Notes: a model not told the origin generated them from the sequence alone. DNA of 64,000 nt from Plazaster borealis (GCA_021014325.1 CM037473.1:6947501-7011500), one strand, 5' to 3'; shown: positions 1-11,705, counted from the first letter of the stretch. A program made the numbers and translations.

Positions 1-275
1 CCTTTTTGTTCTTTGTGTTTCCAACTCCTTGTGGTCAAACAAGCCCCTTCCCTCCACCCCCTTCCCTTTTGTCTTTTGTCTCCTTATTCAGTGTTTACCC
101 CCTTACTTGTTCTGTGTGCCTTCTGCCTCTCTCTCTCCTACCATTTTTGTAGTTCCACTTGACTGCTTTGTATACACCTGTACCTGTTTATGTGTGTTGT
201 GTTGTGTTGTCATTTAGCCTTCGAGAAAGACTCTGCTAGAGGGTCGAAACCTCAGGCCATTAACCATTTTTTACA

Positions 276-903
276 ATAGACTGTGCAAGTCTCGCGCACA
301 TTCTAACTTCCGGGAAAAATTGTGGTGACTGGTCCCAACCATATGGAGATTTACGTGGGCTAAATTTTGTTTCGTCAATTATTTTAGTTTAACGAGTTTG
401 TGACCATGAACATTATGTATGTTGTTGGGAATGCAATACTTAGTGATCAAAAACATAAAAGTAAAATCAATTCAACAATATAACAAAGAAAACCTAAGAA
501 TTAAACTTGACCTCAGCTTCCGGTTACTGCAAAAAATTAAGAATTTCGAAGCCTTTTCATAGCAGTCTATGGTTGTGGAGGCATCAGCATCCTCTATAAA
601 CTGCGTCACGCATCAATTTTACGCACGTGTGACCATCGCGAATCCATGTAAGGGGCTTCTACAAAGTTAAGATCAAATAAGCATCCTTGTCCTAGAGTTT
701 TAATTTTGTTTCAATAATAATTAACACATTATTTGTGTGTTCATAATAAAAGCTAAAAACTAATTTTATGGAAATTGTAATGAGTAATTTTGTTGTTTAG
801 ATTTTGTCATTAGATCAAATTTAAAACAAAGATTTGATTTCAGAAAAAAGAAAAGTTCTTCGTTTGACGTGTTTTCTCGTTCCGCGTTCTTGCACAGTCT
901 TTA
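276..903. mobile_element. Element G, TAGACTGTGCAAG ends
   Basis: Starts AATAGACTGTGCAAGTCTCG and ends TTCTTGCACAGTCTTTA, which are inverted copies of one another. The internal CTTGACCTCAGCTTCCGG segment is also found, reversed, in the copy at 17065-17477. It is a nonautonomous DNA element with no coding frame. Confidence 0.6.
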
Positions 904-920
904 GATAAAGCATACAGTAT

Positions 921-1249
921 TTAAAGGTATCGTACACATTTGGTAATTACTCAAACTGTGTATTAGCATAAAAACTGACTTCGTAACGAGCAACAGAGAG
1001 CTGTTGATAGTATAAAACATTGTGAGAAACGACTCCCTCTGAAATATTGTAGTTTTGAGAAAGAGGTAATTTCTCTGAAAGCACACAAATTTGTACAACA
1101 AGGGTGTTTTTTCTTTCATAATTTTCTTGCAACTTCGATGACCAATTGAGCCCAAATTTTCACAGGCTTGTTATTTTGTGCATATGTTGGGATACACCAA
1201 ATGAGAACACTGGTCTTTGACAATTACCAAACGTGTACCATGCCTTTAA
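921..1249 (-). mobile_element. Family A element, TTAA flanked
   Basis: Begins TTAAAGGTATCGTACACATT and ends ACGTGTACCATGCCTTTAA, so it has inverted ends of about 25 bp inside TTAA sites. It matches the other family A copies throughout but lacks the central palindrome, which is deleted here between GAGGTAATTTC and TCTGAAAGCACAC. Confidence 0.85.
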
Positions 1250-2049
1250 GCATATATTAAAAAACTATAGAAAAACTGCTATGATTATCAGAGTTATAAA
1301 GTAGATATGTGTTGAAAGACTGACACACAGATTGCATCAGACAGCCAAAACGTTTACAGCCTGGCACAATATTTCTCTTCTAACATAAAAATGGATCAAT
1401 CATGAACCAACATTCATGCTACTGCATCACTCAAACCCATGTGATTTTCCATTCGGCTCCCACTGAAGTGAACCGAGTTTAAATTGCAGTCAAGAAAAAT
1501 GCTCTTGGAGAAATTGTCCTCGCTGTCAAAGAAATATCCGCTCTTTTCATTAAGAGTCTCTATAGATCAAAACAATTTGTTTCTGTCACCACGGGAGGAA
1601 CACCATTTTGGAAACCGCTTCTACGATAATGAAGTCTTACTCTGAGTCCAGCACGTATTCAATGTGATTTAAGGAATACATGTACTCACAAACAGAAATA
1701 CAAATTACAAACTATGCTGGGAAGAATTTTTCCATTAAATTAAATAATTTCAAGAGAAGGTTGGCTCAGTTGAATGATTCAAAAAAATATGAACAAATAT
1801 ATATTTTAAAGAGGGTTTTAGGTTCCAGTCATCCAGAAACAGATTCACTCAAAGCGATCTATATTCTCATTTTTTTATTTTTTTTTATTTGTATCTCAAA
1901 AATAACACAACCATTGCGGTTATTAATGTAGATCAACCCTAAAGCAAAAAAGCCAACTGTGCAAGTTTGGCGCGTATTCCATTATTTGGACCCGTTAAAG
2001 CGGAACTATGTCTCACTTTGTACGATCAGGGTAATGGTTAGGTTTCCTG
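1250..2049. other. AT-rich stretch, no gene seen
   Basis: A short open frame (1680-1931) has no start context, splice logic or recognisable domain. A partial element G end (ACTGTGCAAGTTTGGCGCG) lies near 1957-1995. Confidence 0.5.
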
Positions 2050-2156
2050 CTTAAATGACACAAGTCCTAGTCAAGACCAGGACTTGAACCCACACTCTGC
2101 TGATCAGAAACGCCAGAGCTCGAGTCCGGTGAGATAGGTTGCTCGGCCACGACACG
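2050..2156 (-). repeat. tRNA-derived SINE type 1, 5' part
   Basis: Read on the minus strand it opens GTGTCGTGGCCGAGCAACC, an A-box-like class II tRNA head, and contains the B-box-like GGGTTCAAGTCC. It matches the longer copies at 42371-42763 and 57491-57722. Confidence 0.7.
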
Positions 2157-2217
2157 ACAAATACCAAGCTCATAACCCAATTGGCTAAAAACCTACCCAC
2201 CTTTAGTAGACACACTT

Positions 2218-2453
2218 ACACTGCAAAAACTGGGGGGTTAAAATTGACACCATTGGTGTTGTCACATATAGATACCAAAACAAAAGAATCAAAATTTAAT
2301 TTTTAGGGTGTTTAAATAGCACTAATTTCTGCCAGCACAATTACACTGGTGTTGTTTTAACACCCTATGATGTTAACACTTTAATTCTCTCTTGAGTATC
2401 TATTATGTGACAACACCAATGGTGTCAATTTTAACACCCCAGTTTTGCGTTGT
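2218..2453. mobile_element. Foldback element, CACTGCAAAAACTGGGG ends
   Basis: The left end (ACACTGCAAAAACTGGGG, then TTAAAATTGACACCATTGG) is repeated in reverse at the right end for about 80 bp, leaving a short AT-rich centre. A sister copy is at 60168-60375. It is noncoding. Confidence 0.8.
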
Positions 2454-2525
2454 AGGTTCGAATGGTAATATGAGTAATATAAGAATACTAATTTTGTTAT
2501 TGTATTCTGTTAAAGACACGCCTTC

Positions 2526-2555
2526 TGTTGTTGTTGTTGCTGTTGTTGTTGTTGC

Positions 2556-2586
<31 letters not shown>

Positions 2587-2588
2587 GG
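2526..2588. repeat. (TTG)n microsatellite
   Basis: About twenty GTT units with a few GCT interruptions. The Val-rich translation across it is an artefact of the repeat. Confidence 0.95.
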
Positions 2589-2890
2589 TTTTGTTTTCTA
2601 TCCAAAGTCAATATCTTTACTTATCTTAAGTATATTCCATTCTTTATTGTTAATGTAATATTGTTAGTAGCCTTGATGAAATCTCTGTTGCCGTCTAGTG
2701 TATGCTTTTGAATTGGATTTATTTCAGCCTTCAATTTTCTCAGTTACTCTATTTTTAGCATCATATTTATTATTGTATAAACCAAACAGTTTCAGTCCTT
2801 GGACTTTTTTGTTTGGTGACGTAATTTAATAAAAACCGAAATGAAATCAAATTAAATTGTAAAAAAAAAAAATCAATGCTGAACTTCACC

Positions 2891-3265
2891 TTCATAGGCA
2901 CTGAACACGTTGGGAAATTGTCAAAGACCAGTGTTCTCACTTGGTATATCCCAACATATGCATAAAATAACAAGCCTGTGAAAATTTGGGCTCAATTGGT
3001 CATCGAAGTTGCAAGAAAATGATGAAAGAAAAAACACCGTTGTTGTACAATTTGTGTACTTTCAGATAGGAATAAAAACTTCTTGCAAGAAGTTTTTTAT
3101 TACTTTAGTGAGAAATTACCTCTTTCTCAAAAACTACGTTATTTCAGAGGGAGTTGTTTCCTACAATGTTTTATACTATCAACAGCTCTCCGTTGCTTGT
3201 TACCAAGTAAGTTTTTATGCTAATATTTGTTTTGAGTCATTACCAAACGTGTACGATACCTTTAA
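2891..3265 (+). mobile_element. Family A element
   Basis: Left end TAGGCACTGAACACGTTGGG (decayed TTCA instead of TTAA), right end CAAACGTGTACGATACCTTTAA. It carries the central palindrome around AAACTTCTTGCAAGAAGTTT. No frame resembles a transposase. Confidence 0.85.
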
Positions 3266-3760
3266 AGAGAAATACACGTGCACATACAGTTCTATACCCG
3301 AGAACTTGATGAATCTGTAATTGATGTGAGACATTTGTAGGTCTGTCTCCTGAAGGCAAATAAACAGACATTATTATTCTCTTTTTCAATTTTCAAGATT
3401 TGTTCGGTAGGATCGCAGGTTTGATTTATGATCTTTGACTGACGTCACCACCCCCCCTCTGCTGGGTTGGATGGGAGGGGGCTTGAGATGGAAAATAAGA
3501 GCTTGTGTTGGTCACTGATTCACCTCCTCATCAAACACTTAAAACAAAAACCCAATTCATCATGCCTTGTGCAAACCAGACAGTTTATGTATTCTATATT
3601 TACCTAGACCTTTTTTTTTATAGTTAATTACAATTCTGTGGCTGATCATTGAAACTGGCAGGGATTGTTTGTACAGCGCTAAAGTCTAAACGTTGGGTGC
3701 TGGCTTGTTTGCTCTTTGCCAACCCCTTGGGACAGGACGCTGTAGAATTCTTCAACGATC
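3266..3760. other. Unannotated stretch
   Basis: Nothing recognised apart from short C- and G-rich runs near 3450-3480. Confidence 0.5.
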
Positions 3761-4133
3761 TTAAAGGGTCTGTATACGTTTGGTAATGACTCTGAAAATT
3801 AATGGCAAACAAACTTACTTTGTTAGAAGTACAGCAGCTTTGGATAGTATAATGAATTTTGAGAAATTGTTCACTTCGAAGTACTGCGGTTATGGAAAAA
3901 GATATCACTTTTTATCCCCAAAAATTTGAATTTCCGTAACGCTTCTCAGAGTGTGTATTCCAATGCAGATTATTCTTCCTGCGTAGACATAACCGCTCCA
4001 GATTTTCAGCAATATCTCAAAAACGCTACCACCTTTTGAAATGACATTTTCACACGTTAGTTTTATGGTATACTACAACTATGATTGAAACAAACCGTGG
4101 GTTCCAATTACCAATTGTATACAATCCCTTTAA
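3761..4133 (+). mobile_element. Family C element, TTAA flanked
   Basis: Starts TTAAAGGGTCTGTATACGTT and ends TTGTATACAATCCCTTTAA, an inverted pair within TTAA sites. Internal landmarks are AGTACAGCAGCTTTGGATAG and ATTATTCTTCCTGCGTAGAC. Other copies are at 34935, 44868 and 54509. The left half is related to family A. Confidence 0.85.
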
Positions 4134-4387
4134 AGGCTCTGTAAAAATCATTAATAAATAACTGTAGGGTTTTTTTTCCATTGAGATCTTGGGTGTAGCA
4201 ACGGTGCCTTTTCAACCTGAGCTGTTTTGCTCCTCTGTGTGGCTGGTTTGAGATGGCAATCTTATGTGGTGCTTAAATTGGTGTATTGATTTATTTATTT
4301 TATTTTAATTGTGTGTTTTTTCCATGGGTGAGAACTTTTATCTGAGTTCAGAGTTTAAGCGTTTTTTTCGTGACAAAAGTAGCTGTT

Positions 4388-4490
4388 AATAATAATAATA
4401 ATAATAGAAATAGTTATAACGCGCACATATCCATCGATAGAGTGCCCAAGGCGCCTACAAGAAAACATAACAATAACATAAACTTACAAA
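4388..4490 (+). repeat. AAT-run repeat with GCGCACATATCCATCG body
   Basis: An (AAT)n tract runs into ACGCGCACATATCCATCG and AGTGCCCAAGGCGCC. The same style of unit (AAT run, then TATATAGCGCC and AAGCGCTTT) is seen at 16941-17015, so this is a dispersed repeat and not a gene. Confidence 0.5.
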
Positions 4491-4600
4491 TACATACACG
4501 GAAAATGTTATTTGCTTCGGATATAAAGAAATCCATGTTCTTTGCTCTTTTCCTCTATGGTGCTGACGAGGATACTGTTCCCAGAAGCCCCTTGTTATCT

Positions 4601-5329
4601 TTAACTCTAGGGGTTACTAAAAGGTTGAAATGCTATAATTTCATCTTACTTCCTGACATTTGAATCCTAAATTCAGATCTTTTTTTTTTCAGCAATGACT
4701 CGCGCCCTTGTTTTTTGTTGATATAATGTAGCAGTAATGTACATGTACGGTAGATGGAAATATTTATCAGGAAAATTGGTGAAGGTATCTTGTTTTTAAA
4801 GGCACTGAACACATTTGGTAATTGTCAAAGACCAGTGTTATCACTTGGTGTATCCCAACATATGCATAAAATAACAAGCCTGTGAACATTTGGGCTCAAT
4901 TGGTCATCGAAGTTGCAAGTTGTGTGCTTTCAGATAGGAATGACAACTTCATGCAAGAAGTTTTTATTATTTTAGTGAGAAATTACCTCTTTCTCAAAAA
5001 CTATGTTACTTCAGAGGGAGTCGTTTCTCACAATGTTTTATACTATCAACAGCTCTCTGTTGCTCGTTACCAAGTAAGTTTTTATGCTAATAGATGTTTT
5101 GAGTAATTACCAAACGTGTACGATACCTTTAACTCTAGAGGTTACTAAAAGGTTGAAATGCTATAATTTACATCATACTTCCTGACATTTGAATCCTAAA
5201 TTCAGATCTTTTTTTGTCAGCAAAGACTCTCGCCCCTATTTTTTGTTGATAAAATGTAGCAGTAATGTACATGTACGGTAGATGGAAATATTTATCAGGA
5301 AAATCGGTGTAGGTAATCTTGTTTTTAAA
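4601..5329. repeat. 199-bp direct repeat flanking a family A element
   Basis: Unit 4601-4799 and unit 5129-5329 are near-identical (both start TTAACTCTAG, share GTACATGTACGGTAGATGG, end TTGTTTTTAA). A family A element sits exactly between them at their shared TTAA sites. Confidence 0.85.
4796..5132 (+). mobile_element. Family A element between direct repeats
   Basis: TTAA at both ends, with GGCACTGAACACATTTGG on the left and CAAACGTGTACGATACC on the right. Internally deleted between GAAGTTGCAAG and TGTGTGCTTTCAG. Confidence 0.85.
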
Positions 5330-5431
5330 GGGGGGAGTTCGGTTTCGAGATTGGAAATTGGTAAAAAAAATGTCCAGTGCAAGAGATGATGTGTGGTATC
5401 GTGGAGGAAGGATATATTGACCCGAGGTGCC

Positions 5432-5448
5432 GGGGGGGGGGGGGGGGG
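5432..5448 (+). repeat. Poly-G run
   Basis: Seventeen consecutive G. Comparable G or C runs occur near 12080, 12690, 14380, 16185, 28695, 41545, 43645, 49980 and 60785. Confidence 0.95.
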
Positions 5449-5837
5449 CGGTAGTAGTAGTCCTTCATGTTGCTTGGATGGTGTATGATGTTGTTCTACC
5501 ATGGGCATGTTATGATAAGTTGGCAACGATATCAAAGTGATGCTGACTGTACAGGAGATTGGCTTACTGCCCATGGCATGCTTTTGGTGTGGTACATCTT
5601 GGATTACGTCAAAAGGCTTCAAGGTGGTTCAGTTATAGTTGTTAGAACAATCTTCACTCGTCTATCGATCGATCAATATCAATCAATACATTCATGTTGT
5701 GTCAAATCAAGTCGTGAACCGCATGCTGATAATCCTATCAAATGTAATTAGATGCTTCGGTAATCCTTCGAATACATTTGTAATCGTATACATTAGCTTT
5801 TCAATCAATACATGTATGTACGTCAGCCCTGGTACTT

Positions 5838-6002
5838 AGCTCTTGTAAGGGCAGCTCTATGGTGAGGGCAAGGCAGTTGTTCCTTAAAGGGCACCTCAAT
5901 CAGAGAAATTAACATATTCTGCTGGCCCATTTCAAGGGGCACCAAGGCAATGACCAGGGGGCGCAGAGGCAATTACCTTTCATTGCCTCCGTGATGTAGC
6001 AG
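5838..6002 (+). repeat. Dispersed repeat H
   Basis: Contains CTTGTAAGGGCAG, then AAAGGGCACCTC and TTTCAAGGGGCACCAAGGC. The same order recurs at 23350-23500 and in part at 57415-57486. The class is unknown. Confidence 0.65.
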
Positions 6003-6034
6003 ACCTGCTACCTACTTCATTACTCTACCAAAAC

Positions 6035-6042
6035 TCAATTAG

Positions 6043-6076
<34 letters not shown>
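6035..6076. repeat. (ATCA)n microsatellite
   Basis: About ten tetranucleotide units. Three 18-bp units of CCCCTTGATTTGCTTAAT follow at 6242-6283. Confidence 0.9.
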
Positions 6077-6313
6077 CAATTCAATAAAAGTAATATTATC
6101 TGTGACTTAAGTTCATAAATCGATAAGCTAACTTTATTAAATCAATTAGTGAATCAATTGGTAAAGTACATAATTGCATCTGACAAAGTTTGAACACACA
6201 AATGTGCACTTGACAAATAATATGTTATCCAATTCCATTAATCCCCTTGATTTGCTTAATCCCCTTGATTTGCTTAATCCCCTTGTGCAAAGGAGCAAAG
6301 ACTTAATAGTCGC

Positions 6314-6660
6314 TTAAAGGTATTATACACTTTTGGTAACAACTAAAAATCAGTGTCCACATTTTGTGTGATTCAACATTATGCATGATAAAACAAACCT
6401 GTGAGGGTTTGAGCTCAATTGGTCATCAAGATCACGAGAAAATAGTGAAAAGAGACCTTATGCGTTTTTTTCTGTTTTTTCAAAATATCGCGCGTGACAA
6501 AAACTATTGTTTTACTCATTTCTCAGAAACGATAGCATTTAAGGCAGAAATATTGTAAGGAACCCTTTCTACCATTACTTACTTTAAATCATGTAAGTTG
6601 TGTGTGAACCTGTGAACATTTGTGTTTTTCGATCTTACCAACAGTGTACAGGGCCTTTAA
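6314..6660 (+). mobile_element. Family B element, TTAA flanked
   Basis: Starts TTAAAGGTATTATACACTTT and ends CAGTGTACAGGGCCTTTAA. Its left half (ATTCAACATTATGCATGA ... GAGCTCAATTGGTCATC) is related to family A, while its right half is unique. The second copy is at 50919-51272. Confidence 0.8.
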
Positions 6661-6918
6661 CACAAAGGTTTTTACCTTCGCACAAACAGTTTTTTTTAAC
6701 AATCACACTGATGTGTGATAAGCACTGATATGCTCAGTGCTTTCACAATCGGATTCCGGTGGAAAACGTCCAGTGGAAAAAAAATCTTGAATCGGATTCA
6801 ATTGCACCCCAACCCCAAGCATACGTCCTTACCTGCTAGTCCACCGATGCAGTTGTTGTATCAATTAAAATGTATATTTTTGTTAACCAAAATAACAATG
6901 GTTTTGATTCTTGTCTCA

Positions 6919-7288
6919 TTAAAGGCATCGTTCACGTTTGGTAGTTGTCAAAGACCAGTGTTCTCATTTGGTGTATACCAACATATGCATAAAATAACAA
7001 GCCTGTAAAAATTTGGGCTCAATTGGTCATCGAAGTTGCAAAGATGAAAGTAAAAACACCCTTGTTATACAAATTTGTGTGCTTTCAGATAGGAATAAAA
7101 ACTTCTTGCAAGAAGTTTTTATTATTTTAGTGAGAAATTACCTCTTTTTAAAAAAAACTATGTTACTTCAGAGGGAGTTGTTTCTCACAATGTTTTATAC
7201 TATCAACAGCTCTCTGTTGCTCGTTACCAAGTCAGTATTTATGCTAATATATATTTTGAGTAATTACCAAATGTGTACGATGCCTTTG
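6919..7288 (+). mobile_element. Family A element
   Basis: Left end TTAAAGGCATCGTTCACG, right end CCAAATGTGTACGATGCC with a decayed TGATTAA flank. It contains the palindrome AAACTTCTTGCAAGAAGTTT. Confidence 0.85.
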
Positions 7289-8430
7289 ATTAATTGTTGT
7301 CATCCTCGTGTGCTGTGACATTTTGATGTCTCCACAAGGGCCGTCGGAAATTAACCTGTCTTAAACGCCCCTCCTGGTCCATCACAACTTATTTTGATTT
7401 GCAATAATCCTCATCTATGTGCAGACATCATTCCAAACATTATTATTCTAACCCTTTGGAGAATCTAAACACAAGGCTTTTCTGGAAGGCAGATGCTACA
7501 GCCAAGACAAATATTATTATAAGTCACAAATTAAGAAGGTCGAAGTAAAAACATGCTCAAAACTGCGATCGGGAGTTTGTTTGTTTGTTTTTGATTTTTG
7601 TGGCGGGCATATGTTTGTGCGTCTGCATTGTATTGTCACATTTTGTCATGAGGAAAATGGCATTACTGGCTATAAAATGCTTTTGTATGTCTACGTAATG
7701 TATTTCTCCCCCTTTTTGGACAGAGAAAATAAAGTCTTGTGTGCTGGGCTTTAGATAATTGTTTACTATTCCTCCTTTGCTTTTTTTCTATTCATACCTT
7801 ATTGAAAGGTTTGATACTAAGCATTGTTTTTGCCTGGAAAGTCATTCTCATGCCTTTTTATTTTCAATGAGCACATCGCACAACCAATCTTTGAATTGTC
7901 CTATTTTGCTGATCAAGGTGATTCTGTTGGCAATAAAATGCTGATAGGAGAAGTGGGTCACCCTGGGTCCACTAAACAAGACGACCCACTGTTTTTCCTA
8001 TTTCCTATCTACACATTCTCGGATATTGTCAGTAGATAAACAGCATGACAAATTCTTATTGGAACTAGGTAGTCTCTAGGTTTTCAGAATCTATTCCGCG
8101 GCAGAAGAAAAAACAGCAAAACAAGTTCTTATTTGATTTGAACTCAGCATGTAATCTCGCGGTTTAATCTCCGCCAGTAGTAGATAAACAGCAGGACAAG
8201 CTCTTCTCAGACCAATCTACGCATTTAAAGTACACACATGTTTTTTATTCCAGTAAATAGAGGATTTCTCTTTGTTAAAGTTCTCCCATTATTTTGTTTT
8301 TTTAGAGACACGTTTCTATTGGTTTTGTACACATAAGCGAAGCGAGGACACGCTCGCTCTGTCGGAACACCCGGATCCCTTTTTTTTAAAGTCCTCAGTT
8401 TGAATGAGTAGACATTCCCCATTATGTATT
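7289..8430. other. Unannotated stretch
   Basis: No gene recognised. The GTAGATAAACAGCA motif with nearby CAAGTTCTTA or CAAGCTCTT occurs twice (8032-8060 and 8181-8205), suggesting a short local duplication. Confidence 0.4.
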
Positions 8431-8439
8431 ATCGGTTAC

Positions 8440-8652
8440 ACCCCTATGTTCCGACACACCTATGTTCCGACACACGTACATGTATGTTCCGACACCCCTA
8501 TGTTCCGACACACCTATGTTCCGACACCCCTATGTTCCAACACCCCTATGTTCCGGATCCCCCTATGTTCCGACACACCTATGTTCCGACACACCTACAT
8601 GTATGTTCCGACACCCCCTATGTTCCGACACCCCTATGTTCCGACACCCCTA
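8440..8652. repeat. 16-bp minisatellite TATGTTCCGACACCCC
   Basis: About fourteen units of TATGTTCCGACAC plus CCC or ACC, with occasional inserts such as GTACATG and GGATCC. All three forward frames stay open because the unit lacks stops, which explains the Cys/Pro/Thr-rich translations. An inverted partner is at 9508-9654. Confidence 0.95.
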
Positions 8653-8654
8653 AT

Positions 8655-9505
8655 GCATTTTCCTTGATCCTAAACCTAACCCTATCCCTAGCTTGTAGAT
8701 CACAAGGGGGTTGGGTGTCTGGCTTTACAGCAGTCACTGTTAACGCAAACCAAGGGTATTTATATACAAACACATTATGAAATACTGAATAAAAGTGTTC
8801 ATTTTGTCAGAGATTTTGTGCAAAAAGGTAAACACTTTATTTAGCAAATTAAACTGAGAAATTCGATTGTTGTGGAAATATTTTCTCATGACTCAGATGA
8901 CTTGAGCTTGGGGTCACATGAAATGAAGATACTGGTTTTTGACAGTTTACCCACGTTGTTCAGCTGCAAGAATCACAAGATGTTTTTTTGTTATTGAAAA
9001 AAATATTACTTATCACAGCCCCAGTACAAATCTATTTTGAGAGGGATTTTTTGTTACAGCTAAGTATGACATTTCATCTTGATAAATCAAATATTGAATG
9101 CCAACTCTTTACCATTTTGATTCTTTGTCAAAGAGTGTACCCTTGAGGGCTCGTTGGTGTGTCATGTATCAGCAGAACGTGTCTAATGTTTGACTTCATC
9201 GAATCTTCAGGCATGATGATGCATTCGATGAACTCAACTCAAGTTAAATGAACTCAGTCTAGTGTTAAGTAGCGTTCTGAATTGTGGCACACTTCCCGTG
9301 GAACCCAAGGTCTTGAGTTTATCTTAAGATCTTCTTGCATGATGCGGTTTTGAAACCATGACCCTACAAGTTGGGCTTTCTGAGAGGTTTAAAACAAAAG
9401 GTATCAATGTTCTGTCTAGGTTTCAGCTTGTTCATAAACTCACCGCAATGAAGTTACTGATTTGCTTGACTTATTTCTCCATTTCTCCTGTGGGTGACTG
9501 TGCTA
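8655..9505. other. Unannotated stretch between minisatellite blocks
   Basis: Contains CCTAACCCTATCCCTAGC next to the first block and its near-reverse complement GGGTTAGGGTTATAGGCCTAGG near 9575 beside the second block. No gene is seen. Confidence 0.45.
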
Positions 9506-9507
9506 GG

Positions 9508-9654
9508 GCCTATGTTCAGACACCCCGATGTTCCGATAACCCCTCGTGATCTGGCGGGTACACGCGAGGGTTTGGGGTTAGGGTTATAGGCCTAGGGTTA
9601 GAATTTCAAAAGTACAGTAGGGGTGTCGGAACATTGGGGTGTCGGAACATAGGT
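9508..9654. repeat. Inverted partner of the 16-bp minisatellite
   Basis: CCTATGTTCAGACACCCCGATG at its left and GGGGTGTCGGAACATTGGGG at its right form a foldback whose arms match the unit at 8440-8652. The loop holds GGGTTAGGGTTATAGGCC. Confidence 0.75.
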
Positions 9655-9717
9655 GTGCAATCCTCCCGTTACACCTCTCAAGTCTCCAGGTTATAATTTG
9701 TGTTGTTGGTTACAGTG

Positions 9718-10091
9718 TTAAAGGTATCGTACACGTTTGGTAATGACTCAAAACAAATATTAGCATAAAAACTTACTTGGTAACAAGCAACGGAGAGCTG
9801 TTGATAGTATAAAACATTGTAGGAAACGACTCCCTCTGAAGTGACGTGGTTTTTGAGCAAGAGGTAATTTCTCACTAAAATAATAAAAACTTCTTGCAAA
9901 AAGCCTTGTTTTTCTACCTGAAAGCACACAAATTTGTACAACAAGGGTAGTTTTTCTTTCATCATTTTCTTGCAACTTCGATGACCAATTGAGCCCAAAT
10001 TTTCACAGGCTTGTTTTTTTATGCATATGTTGGGATACACCTAGTGAGAACACTGGTCTTTGACAATTACCAAACGTGTTCAGTGCCTTTA
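9718..10091 (-). mobile_element. Family A element
   Basis: TTAAAGGTATCGTACACGTT at one end, ACGTGTTCAGTGCCTTTATT at the other. The central palindrome is half lost (CTTCTTGCAAAAAGCC). Two overlapping open frames of 71 and 120 codons are chance translations. Confidence 0.85.
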
Positions 10092-10985
10092 TTAAACAAA
10101 AGTGCTTTCGTAGTTAATTAATTCATGGTTGACTGACAGGTCACGGGTAGTTTGACCTCCTTCACATAAATACCACGTTTTCACACAGATATTGATTATG
10201 AAAACAGTTGGGAATTAAAGACCTTAGATATAGCTCAATTAACCGATGGCTCGTATCAAATTACATATTTGCTTTATTCCCATGCGTCGTAGAGTGGATT
10301 ATTAATCAGAGATACGTTGTGTGTTTAGTAAGAGTGAGGCTGGCAAAAGCTATGTTTTTAAACACTGAATGAAATATTGGCGTTTAGGTATATGAGACGG
10401 GCAGTGGGCGCAAGCCAAATGTTTAAACACTAAATGAAATGTTGGCATTTGGTTGTAGAGTTACTGTTTATGGTTTATGGTTTATTTATTTAAAAATGTC
10501 ATCGCAGCATACCGCTGAATTGCGACATAATTTACATTCGTTGAAAATATTACAATAATTATTAAAAGCTTTACAATAGAAAATGGTAAATAGTATTGAT
10601 TGATTACTTGAGGAATGTGCTAATAAAAAAAATTATGAAATATGTTCTTACTGTAGGGTTTCGGCCCCATGAACAGCACTTACATTCCCAATGTGATCAC
10701 ATTCACTGCATCTGACATTTAAACTTCTACATCAATTTGAGTTTGAGCAATTTTGTGTGTGCAATTAGCTAATGTTACAGGGATTCAGGTGGGTTACAAA
10801 TTGGCAACATATGTTCTCCTTATAATATATATATTTTTTTTTTAATGAAAGCAAGGGATCCTCAAAAGGGACGCCCTGTGACCCATATGTGTAGAGAAGA
10901 TGATGAAGAAATGTTTTAGATAGGGGAAGGAAAACCCCAAATGGGGAAAACCCAATCAGGTATAATAAAGACTGAAAACCCAATT
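10092..10985. other. Unannotated stretch
   Basis: AT-rich. A motif AACACT(G/A)AATGAAAT(A/G)TTGGC is repeated at 10361 and 10427. No gene is recognised. Confidence 0.4.
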
Positions 10986-10989
10986 CACA

Positions 10990-11082
10990 TGCAAGGCTCC
11001 CGTCCGGGATTCGAACCGGGGTCCACAGAGGTGAAAGACCATGAAGGCAGGGAAGAAACTACTGAGCCAATTTACCTGAATA
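10990..11082 (-). repeat. tRNA-derived SINE type 3
   Basis: The minus strand reads TTGGCTCAGTAG (A-box-like) and later CCCCGGTTCGAATCCCGG, a canonical B box within a good T-arm hairpin. No complete cloverleaf was found, so it is treated as a SINE or tRNA relic. Confidence 0.6.
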
Positions 11083-11390
11083 CCCTTAGATAAGACGTTT
11101 GTGGTATCCCATAATCGTCATGACTCCTCCAGATTACAATTTCCTGGATCCGCGGCTGATATACACAAACCTGAAAATGCTCCAGTTATTAATAAACTAT
11201 GGTTACATTCTTAACACCCTTAACCCTTCGTCACGTCATACAACGCGTACAATATAATGATTGTAACTTTGTACATCAGATTAAAATGCCTATTCTTTGT
11301 GATAATGACAGCATTTCAGATAAAAATTTACTTCTCAGGAGGACTTTGTAGGTCCCCTATCAATTCAATATTTGTCTTTTCTCTTTTTAA

Positions 11391-11705
11391 TAGATGTTAA
11401 TTTGGCATCGGGGATGAAGAATATAATTTGTTTTTACCCTTTCATCGATGTGTATTAAGCACTGAGTTCTGTTAAGAAAAAAAATAATCCACAGGCAAAT
11501 CACTCGGGTTGGATTCGCACCCACGACCTTTGCATAGCTAGAGCAGATGTCTTACCGCAGCGGGTACCGCAATGATTTAATAGATGTTAATTTTGCATTG
11601 GGGATGAAGAATATAATTTTGTTTTACCCTTCCACCGATGTGTATTTAGCAGTGTATACTAGGTACTTTCCTGAGTTCTGTGAAAAAATTCCACAGGCGA
11701 ATCAC
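11391..11705 (-). repeat. Two SINE type 2 copies in tandem
   Basis: The sequence starting TAGATGTTAATTTGGCATCG at 11391 begins again at 11581. The first copy carries a full tRNA-like head on the minus strand (GGTCGTGGGTGCGAATCC); the second is truncated. Related copies are at 30040, 39755 and 52525. Confidence 0.75.

Noticed and set aside
2392..2658. Val-rich frame
   Set aside because: Translation of a TTG microsatellite.
8440..8652. CRISPR-like array
   Set aside because: The units are contiguous without unique spacers and the genome is eukaryotic.
8404..8780. Three overlapping Cys/Pro/Thr-rich open frames
   Set aside because: They are translations of the 16-bp minisatellite in its three forward frames, open only because the unit lacks stops.
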